DNA of 64,000 bases, from assembly GCF_036237275.1 (NCBI RefSeq), contig NZ_CP108352.1, positions 2,604,001 through 2,668,000 on the forward strand. The letters run 5' to 3'. The notes under the pieces are model-generated. The model was given only the letters and a program-made list of their open reading frames with translations, ran no database searches and was not told where the DNA came from. Position numbers and translations under genes: made by a program. This DNA is from Streptomyces sp. NBC_01353. Its GTDB lineage: Bacteria; Actinomycetota; Actinomycetes; Streptomycetales; Streptomycetaceae. Below, one piece after another: positions 31,527 to 39,795 of the stretch (within the stretch, counting starts at the first letter, position 1; every line of letters starts with the position of its first letter).

Positions 31527-31760
31527 GTGGTTCAGGCGTACATCCTTATTCAGACCGAGGTGGGCAAGGCGTCGACCGTCGCCGAGACCATCTCCAAGAT
31601 CCCGGGGGTGATCCAGGCGGAAGACGTGACGGGCCCGTACGACGTGATCGTCCGCGCCCAGGCCGACACGGTCGATGAACTGGGCCGCATGGTGGTCGCC
31701 AAGGTCCAGCAAGTGGACGGCATCACGCGGACCCTCACCTGCCCGGTCGTGCATCTGTAG
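31527..31760 (+). CDS. Stand-alone Lrp/AsnC ligand-binding domain protein
   Basis: 77-residue protein consisting only of the RAM effector domain of Lrp/AsnC regulators, with no DNA-binding part: VVQAYILIQTEVGKA, then SKIPGVIQAEDVTGPYDVIVRAQADT. Such small proteins bind amino acids as dimers and higher oligomers and may modulate full-length Lrp proteins. GTG at 31527 follows GGAGG; the frame extension to 31425 crosses the promoter. It is divergent from thiL and followed by the lipoprotein gene 20 bases on. Confidence 0.88.
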   Translation: MVQAYILIQTEVGKASTVAETISKIPGVIQAEDVTGPYDVIVRAQADTVDELGRMVVAKVQQVDGITRTLTCPVVHL

Positions 31761-31780
31761 CCCCCGTCTACCCTTGGCCG

Positions 31781-32275
31781 GTGAAGTCTTCCCACCGGCC
31801 CTTCGGCCTGCCCACCGCCGCCGCAGCGCTCCTGCTGCTGACCGCCGCGGGCTGTTCCTCCACGGATGCGAAGGCATCGGTCCCGGTTCCCAGCCCTTCG
31901 GCGGAGGAGGCCGTCCTCTGCCAGGCGTTGGCGAAGGAGCTTCCGGACACCGTGGCGGGGCTGGGACGGACCGATCCGAAGCCCGAGTCCGAGCTGACCG
32001 CCGGGTGGGGGGATGCGGCGATCGTACTGCGCTGCGGCGTTCCCCGGCCCGAAAAGATGACCGATCCCCAGTCCCAGGGCATCTCGGTCAACGGCGTGCG
32101 CTGGATGCTGGAACGGCAGGAGGGCGGCGGACCCCGCTTCACCTCGGTGTACCGGAAGACGTACGTCGAGGTGACGCTGGACGAGCGGTACGCACACGAC
32201 GCCGCACCGCTCGTGGATCTCGCCGCCCCCGTGGAGCAGACCGTTCCGTGCGCTCTGGAACCCGAATGCGACTAG
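31781..32275 (+). CDS. DUF3515 lipoprotein
   Basis: 164-residue putative lipoprotein. The signal peptide ends in lipobox LTAAGC (Cys25), followed by a small acidic/Pro-rich spacer and a domain with CQALAKELPDTVAGL, TAGWGDAAIVLRCGVPRP and YVEVTLDERYA, matching DUF3515 family proteins of actinobacteria. The mature part has four more cysteines, possibly two disulphides. It sits beside ddl in Streptomyces as here. Function unknown. Confidence 0.85.
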   Translation: MKSSHRPFGLPTAAAALLLLTAAGCSSTDAKASVPVPSPSAEEAVLCQALAKELPDTVAGLGRTDPKPESELTAGWGDAAIVLRCGVPRPEKMTDPQSQGISVNGVRWMLERQEGGGPRFTSVYRKTYVEVTLDERYAHDAAPLVDLAAPVEQTVPCALEPECD

Positions 32276-32308
32276 GGGCCCGGCCATGATCCGCCGGAGA
32301 CCCCCTAG
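32272..32308. terminator. Hairpin between the DUF3515 gene and ddl
   Basis: CTAGGGG at 32272-32278, overlapping the TAG stop, pairs with CCCCTAG at 32302-32308; inner GC bases extend the stem. A second CCCCTAG at 32315-32321 overlaps the ddl stop. It probably serves both convergent genes. Confidence 0.5.
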
Positions 32309-32317
32309 GAGGCTCCC

Positions 32318-33472
32318 CTAGCGCAGGCCCGTGGAGCGGGTCAGCGCGGCCTGGATCAGCCGGTCGACCAGCTCCGGGTAGCTGACGCCGCTCTCCTGCC
32401 ACATGCGCGGGTACATGGAGATCGGGGTGAAGCCCGGCATGGTGTTGATCTCGTTGATCACGAACTCGCCGTCCTCGGTGAGGAAGAAGTCCGCGCGGAC
32501 CAGTCCCTCGCAGGACACGGCCTCGTACGCGGCGACCGCGAGCCGCTGGACCTCGGCGGTGGCCTCGTCGCCGATCGGCGCGGGCACGATCCCGGACGCC
32601 GAGTCGATGTACTTGGCCTCGAAGTCGTAGAAGTCGTGGTCGGTGACGGGCGGGATCTCGGCCGGCACGCTGGCGCGCGGGCCGTCCTCGAACTCCAGGA
32701 CGCCGCACTCGATCTCGCGGCCGCGCAGCAGCGACTCGACGAGGATCTTGGGGTCGTGGCGCCGGGCCTCCTCGATGGCCTCGTCCAGACCGGAGAGGTC
32801 GTCGACCTTGGTGATGCCCATGGAGGAGCCGCCGCGGGCGGGCTTCACGAAGAGCGGCCAGCCGTGCTCGGCAGCGAACTCGACGATCTTCTTGCGGGCG
32901 GCGACCCCTCCATCCCCATCGGGGGTCCGCCCCCACTCGCGGGGGCGGATGACCTCGTACGGGCCGACCGGCAGCCCGAAGGAGGTGAACACCCGCTTCA
33001 TGTACTCCTTGTCCTGGCCGACGGCGGAGGCAAGGACGCCCGCGCCGACGTAGGGGACGCCGGAGAGCTCCAGGAGGCCCTGGAGGGTGCCGTCCTCGCC
33101 GTACGGGCCGTGCAGCATCGGGAAGACGACGTCGACCTCGCCGAGTGCCTTCGGCACGGAGCCGGGCTCGGTGTACACGACCTCGCGGTTGGCCGGGTCG
33201 ACGGAGAGGACGACGCCACCGTGCCCGGACTCGGTGAGGTCGGTGACGTTCGGCAGCGCGCGGTCGGCGATGGCCATCCGCTCCGGGGCGTCGGCGGTCA
33301 GCGCCCAGCGCCCGTCCTTCGTGATGCCGATGGGCAGCACGTCGTACTTGGTCCGGTCGATGGCGCGCAGGACGGCGCCGGCCGTGACGACGGAGATGGC
33401 GTGCTCGGAGCTGCGTCCGCCGAAGACGACGGCCACGCGCGGCTTGCGGGGGCTCTGGGTGTTCTCGCTCAT
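32318..33472 (-). CDS. ddlA: D-alanine-D-alanine ligase
   Basis: ATP-grasp ligase forming the D-Ala-D-Ala (or related) terminus of peptidoglycan precursors. The 384-residue product has VAVVFGGRSSEHAISV, MLHGPYGEDGTLQGLLE, FVKPARGGSSMGIT (ATP loop), LVRADFFLTEDGEFVINEINTMPGFT (metal/product site). The omega-loop reads FYDFEAKY: the position homologous, by my alignment, to Tyr216 of E. coli DdlB is Phe. The region before the ATP-grasp strand has a Gly-rich stretch EWGRTPDGDGGVAARK encoded by a palindromic sequence. Start ATG at 33472; the gene is convergent with DUF3515 and lies downstream of gpsA. Confidence 0.95.
   Translation of the reverse strand: MSENTQSPRKPRVAVVFGGRSSEHAISVVTAGAVLRAIDRTKYDVLPIGITKDGRWALTADAPERMAIADRALPNVTDLTESGHGGVVLSVDPANREVVYTEPGSVPKALGEVDVVFPMLHGPYGEDGTLQGLLELSGVPYVGAGVLASAVGQDKEYMKRVFTSFGLPVGPYEVIRPREWGRTPDGDGGVAARKKIVEFAAEHGWPLFVKPARGGSSMGITKVDDLSGLDEAIEEARRHDPKILVESLLRGREIECGVLEFEDGPRASVPAEIPPVTDHDFYDFEAKYIDSASGIVPAPIGDEATAEVQRLAVAAYEAVSCEGLVRADFFLTEDGEFVINEINTMPGFTPISMYPRMWQESGVSYPELVDRLIQAALTRSTGLR
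32926..32949. repeat. Palindrome inside ddlA
   Basis: TCCGCCCCC (32926-32934) and GGGGGCGGA (32941-32949) form a perfect 9-bp inverted repeat with a 6-base loop, next to a second CCCC-ATC-GGGG palindrome at about 32914-32924. Both lie in frame within the coding sequence. Confidence 0.7.
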
Positions 33473-33550
33473 AACGCGTTGAGCGTACCTTGCGTGTTCG
33501 ATCCGCTTAAGAGCCCCGGCCCGCCGCGCGCGTCCGGCGTAGCGGGTGCC

Positions 33551-34552
33551 TCAGCGGCGCTCGGACTTGGCGCTGCGCGACATCAGTTCCTTGAGGGCGA
33601 CGATCGGCGGCTTGCCCTCGTGGACGATGGAGACGACCGTCTCGGTGATCGGCATGTCGACGCCGTGGCGGCGGGCCAGATCGAGCACGGACTCGCAGGA
33701 CTTGACGCCCTCGGCGGTCTGCTTGGTCGCCGCGATGGTCTCCTGGAGCGTCATGCCACGGCCCAGGTTGGTGCCGAAGGTGTGGTTCCGGGAGAGCGGC
33801 GAGGAGCAGGTGGCCACCAGGTCACCGAGGCCGGCGAGGCCGGAGAAGGTGAGCGGGTCGGCGCCCATGGCGAGGCCGAGGCGGGTGGTCTCGGCGAGGC
33901 CGCGGGTGATGAGCGTGGCCTTGGAGTTGTCGCCGAGCCCCATGCCGTCGGCGATGCCGACGGCGAGCCCGATGACGTTCTTGACCGCGCCGCCCAGTTC
34001 GCAGCCGACGACGTCGGTGTTGGTGTACGGGCGGAAGTACGGGGTCATGCAGGCGGACTGGAGCCGCTGGGCAACCGATTCGTCGGCGCAGGCGACGACC
34101 GCGGCGGCCGGCTGCCGGGCGGCGATCTCCGGAGCCAGGTTGGGGCCGGTGACGACGGCCACGCGCGCGGCGGGCACGTCGGCGACCTCGGCGATGACCT
34201 CGCTCATGCGCTTGGCGGTGCCGAGTTCGACGCCCTTCATCAGGGAGACGAGGACGGTGTCGGGGGCCAGTTTCGGCGCCCAGTCGGCGAGGTTCGCGCG
34301 CAGGGTCTGCGAGGGGACGGCGAGGACGGTGAACTCGGCGTCGCGGGCGGCCTCGGCAGGGTCGGTGGTGGCCCGGATACCCGAAGGGAGCGCGACGCCC
34401 GGGAAGTAGTCGGGGTTGATACGGGTGGTGTTGATGGCCTCGACGAGTTCGGCGCGGCGGCCCCAGAGGGTCACCTCGCAGCCCGCGTCGGCGAGCACCA
34501 TCGCGAAGGCGGTGCCCCACGATCCCGTACCGAAGACGGCTACCTTGGTCAC
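33551..34552 (-). CDS. gpsA: NAD(P)-dependent glycerol-3-phosphate dehydrogenase
   Basis: Reduces dihydroxyacetone phosphate to sn-glycerol 3-phosphate for phospholipid synthesis. The 333-residue product has the N-terminal Rossmann motif VAVFGTGSWGTAFA, the catalytic region CELGGAVKNVIGLAVG with the conserved lysine, and GLGDLVATCSSPLSRNHTFG. GTG at 34552 overlaps the plsC-like stop as GTGA, so the acyltransferase and dehydrogenase are coupled, linking glycerol-phosphate supply to its acylation. Confidence 0.96.
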   Translation of the reverse strand: MTKVAVFGTGSWGTAFAMVLADAGCEVTLWGRRAELVEAINTTRINPDYFPGVALPSGIRATTDPAEAARDAEFTVLAVPSQTLRANLADWAPKLAPDTVLVSLMKGVELGTAKRMSEVIAEVADVPAARVAVVTGPNLAPEIAARQPAAAVVACADESVAQRLQSACMTPYFRPYTNTDVVGCELGGAVKNVIGLAVGIADGMGLGDNSKATLITRGLAETTRLGLAMGADPLTFSGLAGLGDLVATCSSPLSRNHTFGTNLGRGMTLQETIAATKQTAEGVKSCESVLDLARRHGVDMPITETVVSIVHEGKPPIVALKELMSRSAKSERR

Positions 34553-35301
34553 TTCGTACCTTCCCCGGCGGCCTTGCGCCGCTGTTCCAGACGGGCCTTG
34601 CGGTGGTCGTACGGCTCGGCCGGTGCCTTCTCGCCGCGTACGTCCTCCAGGATCGCGGTGATCGCGGCCATGATGACCTCGGTCGCCTCGCGCAGTACCT
34701 CGGGCGTCGGCTCCTGGCCGTAGAAGCGCGAAAGGTCGACGGGCGGGCCTGCCTGCACGATCAGCGTCTTGCGCGGGAACAGGTTGAGCTTGTTCTCCTT
34801 GGCGTACGGCGGCATCGCGAGGTTGGCGCCCCACTGGGCGACGGGGATGACCGGAGCCTTGGTGAGCAGCGCGACGCGGGCGGCGCCGGTCTTACCGGCC
34901 ATGGGCCACATGTCGGGGTCGCGGGTGAGGGTGCCCTCGGGGTAGAAGGCGACGCATTCGCCGCGCTCGATGGCCTCGACGGCGGCGCGGAAGGCGTCCA
35001 GCGCGTTGGTCGTCTCGCGATAGACGGGGATCTGACCCGTGCCGCGCAGCATCGTGCCGACGAACGAGCCCTTGAACAGGCCGGCCTTGGCGAGGAAGCG
35101 CGGCACGCGTCCGGTGTTGTACTGGAAGTGCGCGTAGGACAGCGGGTCCAGATACGAGTTGTGATTGACGGCGGTGATGAATCCGCCGTCGGCCGGAATG
35201 TGTTCCGCTCCGCGCCAGTCCCGCTTGAACAGAACCACCAGCGGCGGTTTAGCGATGACCGCCGCCAGGCGGTACCAGAAGCCGATTCTGCGGCGGGACA
35301 C
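34549..35301 (-). CDS. PlsC-like 1-acyl-glycerol-3-phosphate acyltransferase
   Basis: Membrane-associated acyltransferase for phosphatidic acid synthesis. The 250-residue product begins with a hydrophobic helix (GFWYRLAAVIAKPPLVVLF), then NHNSYLD (NHx4D catalytic motif), LRGTGQIPVYRET and FYPEGTLTRD (EGT motif). A basic C-terminal tail follows. GTG at 35301 has GAGGAAGG upstream. Coupled to gpsA by a 4-base overlap. Confidence 0.92.
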   Translation of the reverse strand: MSRRRIGFWYRLAAVIAKPPLVVLFKRDWRGAEHIPADGGFITAVNHNSYLDPLSYAHFQYNTGRVPRFLAKAGLFKGSFVGTMLRGTGQIPVYRETTNALDAFRAAVEAIERGECVAFYPEGTLTRDPDMWPMAGKTGAARVALLTKAPVIPVAQWGANLAMPPYAKENKLNLFPRKTLIVQAGPPVDLSRFYGQEPTPEVLREATEVIMAAITAILEDVRGEKAPAEPYDHRKARLEQRRKAAGEGTK

Positions 35302-35463
35302 TCGTGCACCTTCCTCTGGGACTGGCGTGCAGGGGGTCAAGTGTCGCCCCATGCTCCTGGTCTGTCGAGAACACCGTACGCCCCGGGATCACGCCGCCGC
35401 CGGGCACCGGCCCGTCCGGCCCGTCGATCACACATGGCAGGTGCCGGGACAGAATGGGCCCCG

Positions 35464-36111
35464 ATGAACACCGATCCGGACGGCGGCTGGTCCCTGGTCG
35501 TCCCCCTGAAGCCCCTTGCGCGGGCGAAGAGCAGGCTCGCCACCGCCACCGGGGCGCTGCTGCGCCCTCGGCTCGCGCTGGCGTTCGCGCAGGACACGGT
35601 GGCCGCGGCGCTCGAATGCGGGCGGGTACGGGATGTGGCGGTCGTCACGGACGATCCGGTGGCCGCGGTGGCGCTGGCGGCGCTCGGCGCACGGATCGTG
35701 CCCGACTCCCCGGCCGCCGGACTCAACGCGGCGCTGGCGCACGGGGCGCGGACGGTACGGGAGTCCCGGCCGGACGCGGGGGTCGCGGCGCTCAACGCGG
35801 ACCTGCCGGCGCTGCGCCCCGGGGAGCTGGCCCGGGTCCTGGACGCCGCCGGTGAATTCCCCCGGACATTTCTCGCGGATGCTGCCGAAATCGGTACGAC
35901 ATTCCTCTCGGCGGGTTCGGGAGTGGAATTGGCACCTGCATTCGGGGGCGCTTCGCGCCGGCGACATTTGTCTTCGGGGGCGGTGGAAATCCGGCTGGCC
36001 GGGGTGGATTCCGTGCGCCGGGACGTGGACACCGGCGAGGATCTGGCGGCCGCGTGGGCGCTGGGTGTCGGCCCGCGGACGGCGGCCCATCGGTTCCACC
36101 CGGCCGGATAG
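35464..36111 (+). CDS. cofC: CofC/FbiD guanylyltransferase of F420 synthesis
   Basis: Guanylyltransferase activating 2-phospholactate or, in actinobacteria, phosphoenolpyruvate for coenzyme F420. The 215-residue product shows WSLVVPLKPLARAKSRL (nucleotide-binding start), VVTDDPVAAVALAALGARIVPD, GLNAALAHGA, ALNADLPALRPGEL, and ends RRDVDTGEDLAAAWALG, all typical. ATG at 35464. Divergent from plsC, and followed at 10 bases by a tiny gene. Confidence 0.9.
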   Translation: MNTDPDGGWSLVVPLKPLARAKSRLATATGALLRPRLALAFAQDTVAAALECGRVRDVAVVTDDPVAAVALAALGARIVPDSPAAGLNAALAHGARTVRESRPDAGVAALNADLPALRPGELARVLDAAGEFPRTFLADAAEIGTTFLSAGSGVELAPAFGGASRRRHLSSGAVEIRLAGVDSVRRDVDTGEDLAAAWALGVGPRTAAHRFHPAG

Positions 36112-36121
36112 GCTGCGGACC

Positions 36122-36334
36122 ATGCAGGCGACCGCGTACACGTACGACCCCGAGACCCGCAGCGGCAGTGTGCTGCTCGACGACGGCACCCCGGTGGAGT
36201 TCGGGGCCGACGCCTTCGACGCGGGCGGGTTGCTGCTGCTGCGTCCGGGGCAGCGGGTGCGGATCGAGACGGAGACGGGGTCGGCAGAGAACGCCGGACT
36301 GCGGATCACTCTGGTGACGCTGCAGACCCTCTGA
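36122..36334 (+). CDS. Small cold-shock-like beta-barrel protein
   Basis: 70-residue protein MQATAYTYDPETRSGSVLLDDGT, then VEFGADAFDAGGLLLLRPGQRVRIETET. The pattern of strands resembles a cold-shock/OB fold (a 'GSVLLDDG' turn, then a loop and 'RPGQRVRIE'), but the RNP motifs of true cold-shock proteins are absent. It starts 10 bases after cofC and is probably co-transcribed. Known to me as a conserved Streptomyces hypothetical; function unknown. Confidence 0.75.
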   Translation: MQATAYTYDPETRSGSVLLDDGTPVEFGADAFDAGGLLLLRPGQRVRIETETGSAENAGLRITLVTLQTL

Positions 36335-36418
36335 TCCCGACAGGCTCGACGAGCCGAACCGACCGAAGGCACCGAAGAGATCGGCCCGACTGGGCCGAAG
36401 GGGGCGTGAACGCGCCGC

Positions 36419-36448
36419 GGGCCGGGCTCCCCGAGGGGAGCCCGGCCC
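36419..36448. terminator. Bidirectional terminator near hupS
   Basis: A perfect 14-bp GC stem (36419-36432 with 36435-36448) with a 2-base loop, between the convergent small gene and hupS. Confidence 0.85.
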
Positions 36449-36486
36449 GGCGTGTGAGTGGCCAATGGCCCCTGCGCCGCTTACTC

Positions 36487-37155
36487 CTACTTCTTCGCGG
36501 CGGCCTTCTTGGCGGTGGTCTTGCGCGCCGTCGTCTTCTTGGCGGGCGCCTTCTTCGCCGTGGCCTTCTTCGCCGGCGCGGTCTTCTTGGCGACGGTCTT
36601 CTTGGCCGTGGCCGTCGTCTTCTTCGCCGGGGCCGCCTTCTTGGCCGCCGCCGTGGTCTTCTTGGCCGCCGCGGTGGTCTTCTTCGCGGCGGTGGTCTTC
36701 TTGACCGCGGTGGTCTTCTTCGCCACGGTCTTCTTGGCGGTGGTGGCCTTCTTGGCCGCCGCCTTCTTGGCGGTGGTGGCCCTCTTGGCCGCGGCCTTCT
36801 TCACGGTCGCGGAAGCACCGCCGGTCAGGCTGCCCTTGGGCGCCTTCTTGACGGAGACCTCGCCGCCCTTGGGAAGCTTCTTCGAGCCGCTGACCAGGTC
36901 CTTGAAGCCCTGACCCGCGCGGAAGCGCGGCACCGAGGTCTTCTTGACCCGCACGCGCTCACCCGTCTGCGGGTTGCGGGCGTACCGGGCCGGGCGGTCG
37001 ACCTTCTCGAACGAGCCGAAGCCGGTGACCGAAACCCGGTCCCCGCCGACCACGGCACGCACGATCGCGTCCAGCACCGCGTCGACAGCGTCCGCGGCCT
37101 GCTGACGGCCGCCGACCTTGTCGGCAATCGCTTCTACGAGCTGCGCCTTGTTCAC
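36487..37155 (-). CDS. hupS: HU-like nucleoid protein with lysine-rich tail, HupS
   Basis: Two-part nucleoid protein of actinobacteria; HupS is known to be enriched in sporulating hyphae and to aid nucleoid compaction. Residues 1-90 form a complete HU domain (MNKAQLVEAIADKVGG, then GFGSFEKVDRPARYARNPQTGE with the DNA-intercalating arm proline). Residues 115-222 are a histone-H1-like tail built of KKTTA/AAKK/PAKK repeats. ATG at 37155 follows GGGGAAG. The upstream region is strikingly AT-rich for this genome. The neighbour order matches hupS of S. coelicolor. Confidence 0.95.
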   Translation of the reverse strand: MNKAQLVEAIADKVGGRQQAADAVDAVLDAIVRAVVGGDRVSVTGFGSFEKVDRPARYARNPQTGERVRVKKTSVPRFRAGQGFKDLVSGSKKLPKGGEVSVKKAPKGSLTGGASATVKKAAAKRATTAKKAAAKKATTAKKTVAKKTTAVKKTTAAKKTTAAAKKTTAAAKKAAPAKKTTATAKKTVAKKTAPAKKATAKKAPAKKTTARKTTAKKAAAKK

Positions 37156-37262
37156 GTCTTCCCCTTCGGAGACATTGCCAGAACGAAAGTGTTCAAGCTT
37201 TTTCGCACGTTAGGCATGTATATACCGCAAATCAAACACGAAACGGGCTAATCACCCTAGTG
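37156..37262 (-). promoter_or_regulatory. AT-rich upstream region of hupS
   Basis: The stretch at 37190-37250 contains TATATAC and runs of A/T unlike the rest of the window. It likely holds the hupS promoter; I could not assign -35 and -10 boxes with confidence. Confidence 0.4.
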
Positions 37263-37287
37263 CCGCAACGCAGAAGTGCCGTTGCGG
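37263..37287 (-). terminator. Terminator after the 75-residue protein gene
   Basis: An 8-bp perfect stem CCGCAACG (37263-37270) with CGTTGCGG (37280-37287) and a 9-base loop, just beyond the stop at 37299. Confidence 0.55.
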
Positions 37288-37298
37288 AGTTCCTGGTG

Positions 37299-37526
37299 TC
37301 AGTCGTCTTCAGGGAATCGGCCCTCATCGAGGTCCTTCATCAACCGGTCGAGACGCGTTGCCGCGTCCGCGAGATCGTGCTTCGCCGCTGCCGTGACGAC
37401 CAGCAGCTTCCGGGACAGCGCCATCCTTACGCCCTCCGGGACTTGCAGTTCACGCACTCTTGTGTGCGCTTCCTTCAATCGGGCGGCGACTGCCTCGTAG
37501 AGCTCGAGTTGGCTGTCGCGTTCCAT
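37299..37526 (-). CDS. Small conserved helical protein
   Basis: 75-residue protein MERDSQLELYEAVAARLKEA, then HTRVRELQVPEGVRMALSRKLLVVTAAAKHDL, ending DLDEGRFPEDD. It is almost entirely helical by composition. ATG at 37526; the longer frame to 37577 lacks support. Located between hupS and leuD in Streptomyces; function unknown. Confidence 0.8.
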   Translation of the reverse strand: MERDSQLELYEAVAARLKEAHTRVRELQVPEGVRMALSRKLLVVTAAAKHDLADAATRLDRLMKDLDEGRFPEDD

Positions 37527-37578
37527 GCACCGATTGTGCCATCTAGGGCGAGTTGTCGCCCGACGGGGTCTCAACAAG

Positions 37579-37616
37579 CGACTGCGCCCCCCACCGGAGG
37601 GTGGGGGGCGCAGTCG
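37579..37616. terminator. Terminator after leuD
   Basis: A perfect 17-bp stem (37579-37595 with 37600-37616) with loop GGAG, 14 bases downstream of the leuD stop. Confidence 0.88.
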
Positions 37617-37630
37617 TGGAAAAGCGCTGC

Positions 37631-38224
37631 TCAGACCGTAATTGTACGCGGTTTGTGGGCCGGCCTTGCCGCCTCGTAGGTCGCGATGTCTGCTTCGTTC
37701 TGAAGGGTGAGGCTGATGTCGTCCAGGCCGTTCAGCAAACGCCAGCGGGCGTTCTCGTCGAGCTCGAAGTCGGCGTCGATCCCGGCCGCCAGCACCTTGC
37801 GGCGCTCCAAGTCAACGGTGATTTCGGCCGTCGGGTCGGCCTCGGTCAGCTCCCAGAGCGCGTCCACGGTCTTCTGGTCGATGACGACGGTCAGCAGGCC
37901 GTTCTTCAGCGAGTTGCCGCGGAAGATGTCGGCGAACCGGGAGGAGATGACGGTCTTGAAGCCGTAGTTCTGCAGCGCCCAGACGGCGTGCTCACGGGAG
38001 GAGCCGGTGCCGAAGTCGGGGCCGGCCACCAGGACCGTGGCGCCCTGCCGCTCGGGGCGGTTGAGCACGAACTCGGAGTCCTTGCGCCAGGCCTCGAACA
38101 GCCCGTCCTCGAAGCCGTCGCGGGTGACCTTCTTCAGCCAGTGCGCGGGGATGATCTGGTCGGTGTCGACGTTGCTGCGGCGCAGCGGGACGGCCCGGCC
38201 GGTGTGCGTGGTGAAAGCTTCCAT
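37631..38224 (-). CDS. leuD: 3-isopropylmalate dehydratase small subunit
   Basis: Small subunit of isopropylmalate isomerase in leucine synthesis. The 197-residue product begins [31 protein letters not shown] (substrate loop) and has [17 protein letters not shown] and [19 protein letters not shown]. Six bases separate it from leuC, so the two form an operon whose known activator is NdgR. Confidence 0.97.
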   Translation of the reverse strand: MEAFTTHTGRAVPLRRSNVDTDQIIPAHWLKKVTRDGFEDGLFEAWRKDSEFVLNRPERQGATVLVAGPDFGTGSSREHAVWALQNYGFKTVISSRFADIFRGNSLKNGLLTVVIDQKTVDALWELTEADPTAEITVDLERRKVLAAGIDADFELDENARWRLLNGLDDISLTLQNEADIATYEAARPAHKPRTITV

Positions 38225-38230
38225 GGTTCC

Positions 38231-39655
38231 TCAGACCCCCGCGGGCGTAGCGACGTCGGACAGATCGGCCGGGGAGGCCAGGTGGCCCAGTACGGCGGTG
38301 GCGGCGGCGACCTGGGGCGAGACCAGGTGGGTCCGGCCGCCCTTGCCCTGCCGGCCCTCGAAGTTGCGGTTGGAGGTGGACGCGGAACGCTCACCGGGCG
38401 CCAGTTGGTCGGGGTTCATGCCCAGGCACATCGAGCAGCCCGCGTGCCGCCATTCGGCGCCGGACTCCTTGAAGACCTTGTCCAGGCCCTCCTCGACGGC
38501 CTGCAGGGCGACGCGCACCGAGCCGGGGACGACCAGCATCCGGACGCCGTCGGCGACCTTGCGGCCCTCCAGCAGGGCGGCGGCGTTGCGCAGGTCCTCG
38601 ATGCGGCCGTTGGTGCAGGAGCCTACGAAGACGGTGTCGACCTTGATGTCGCGCAGTGCCTGCCCGGCGGTCAACCCCATGTATTCCAGGGCCTTTTCCG
38701 CGGCGTGGCGCTCCGAAGCGTCTTCGTACGAAGCCGGGTCGGGGACGTTCGCCGAAAGCGGCGCGCCCTGGCCGGGGTTGGTGCCCCAAGTGACGAACGG
38801 CGCCAGGGAGGCGGCGTCGATGACGACCTCGGCGTCGAAGACCGCGTCCTCGTCGGACTTCAGGGTCTTCCAGTACGCGACGGCGGCGTCCCAGTCCTCG
38901 CCTTCCGGGGCGTGGGCGCGGCCCTTCAGGTACGCGAACGTGGTCTCGTCGGGGGCGATCATGCCCGCGCGGGCGCCGGCCTCGATCGACATGTTGCAGA
39001 TGGTCATCCGGGCCTCCATCGAGAGCTTCTCGATGGCGGAGCCGCGGTACTCCAGGATGTAGCCCTGACCGCCGCCGGTGCCGATCTTGGCGATGATCGC
39101 CAGGATCAGGTCCTTGGCGGTGACGTCCTCGGGCAGCTCGCCGTCGACGGTGATCGCCATGGTCTTGGGGCGGGCCAGCGGCAGGGTCTGGGTGGCCAGG
39201 ACGTGCTCGACCTGGCTGGTGCCGATGCCGAACGCCAGCGCGCCGAAGGCGCCGTGCGTGGAGGTGTGCGAGTCGCCGCAGACGACGGTGGTGCCGGGCT
39301 GGGTCAGACCCAGCTGGGGGCCCACCACGTGGACGACACCCTGCTCGACGTCGCCCAGCGGGTGCAGCCGTACGCCGAACTCCGCGCAGTTCTTGCGCAG
39401 GGTCTCCAACTGGGCGCGCGAGACCGGGTCGGCGATGGGCTTGTCGATGTCGAGGGTCGGGGTGTTGTGGTCCTCGGTGGCGATGGTGAGGTCGAGGCGC
39501 CGCACCTGGCGGCCGTTCTGACGCAGGCCGTCGAACGCCTGGGGGCTGGTCACCTCGTGCAGCAGGTGCAGATCGATGAAGAGGAGGTCGGGCTCGCCCT
39601 CGGCGCGCCGGACGACATGGTCGTCCCAGACCTTCTCCGCGAGTGTCCTACCCAT
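38231..39655 (-). CDS. leuC: 3-isopropylmalate dehydratase large subunit
   Basis: Aconitase-family [4Fe-4S] enzyme isomerising 2- to 3-isopropylmalate. The 474-residue product has [50 protein letters not shown] and [13 protein letters not shown] with the cluster cysteines in the usual positions. ATG at 39655 follows GGAGGGAAAGCG. In the leader, minus strand, GCCGACG-TAG-CGTCGGC forms a 7-bp hairpin just upstream of the ribosome site. Divergent from ndgR. Confidence 0.97.
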   Translation of the reverse strand: MGRTLAEKVWDDHVVRRAEGEPDLLFIDLHLLHEVTSPQAFDGLRQNGRQVRRLDLTIATEDHNTPTLDIDKPIADPVSRAQLETLRKNCAEFGVRLHPLGDVEQGVVHVVGPQLGLTQPGTTVVCGDSHTSTHGAFGALAFGIGTSQVEHVLATQTLPLARPKTMAITVDGELPEDVTAKDLILAIIAKIGTGGGQGYILEYRGSAIEKLSMEARMTICNMSIEAGARAGMIAPDETTFAYLKGRAHAPEGEDWDAAVAYWKTLKSDEDAVFDAEVVIDAASLAPFVTWGTNPGQGAPLSANVPDPASYEDASERHAAEKALEYMGLTAGQALRDIKVDTVFVGSCTNGRIEDLRNAAALLEGRKVADGVRMLVVPGSVRVALQAVEEGLDKVFKESGAEWRHAGCSMCLGMNPDQLAPGERSASTSNRNFEGRQGKGGRTHLVSPQVAAATAVLGHLASPADLSDVATPAGV

Positions 39656-39764
39656 CGCTTTCCCTCCGGCCGACGGCTACGTCGGCGCAACTAGAGACCC
39701 GTTTCGCGGGCCGTTGTGCGGCCGCCTCACCAGGGTCGCAAGATCCCGGGAAAATTGAACTTGC

Positions 39765-39781
39765 GTTTCACAGAGTGAGAC
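39765..39781. promoter_or_regulatory. Candidate NdgR operator between leuC and ndgR
   Basis: GTTTCAC-AGA-GTGAGAC is an imperfect palindrome with one mismatch, in the shared 140-base control region 15 bases upstream of ndgR. NdgR is known to bind the leuC promoter region in S. coelicolor; that this is the site is inferred. Confidence 0.5.
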
Positions 39782-39795
39782 GTGAGTATCGTTGC

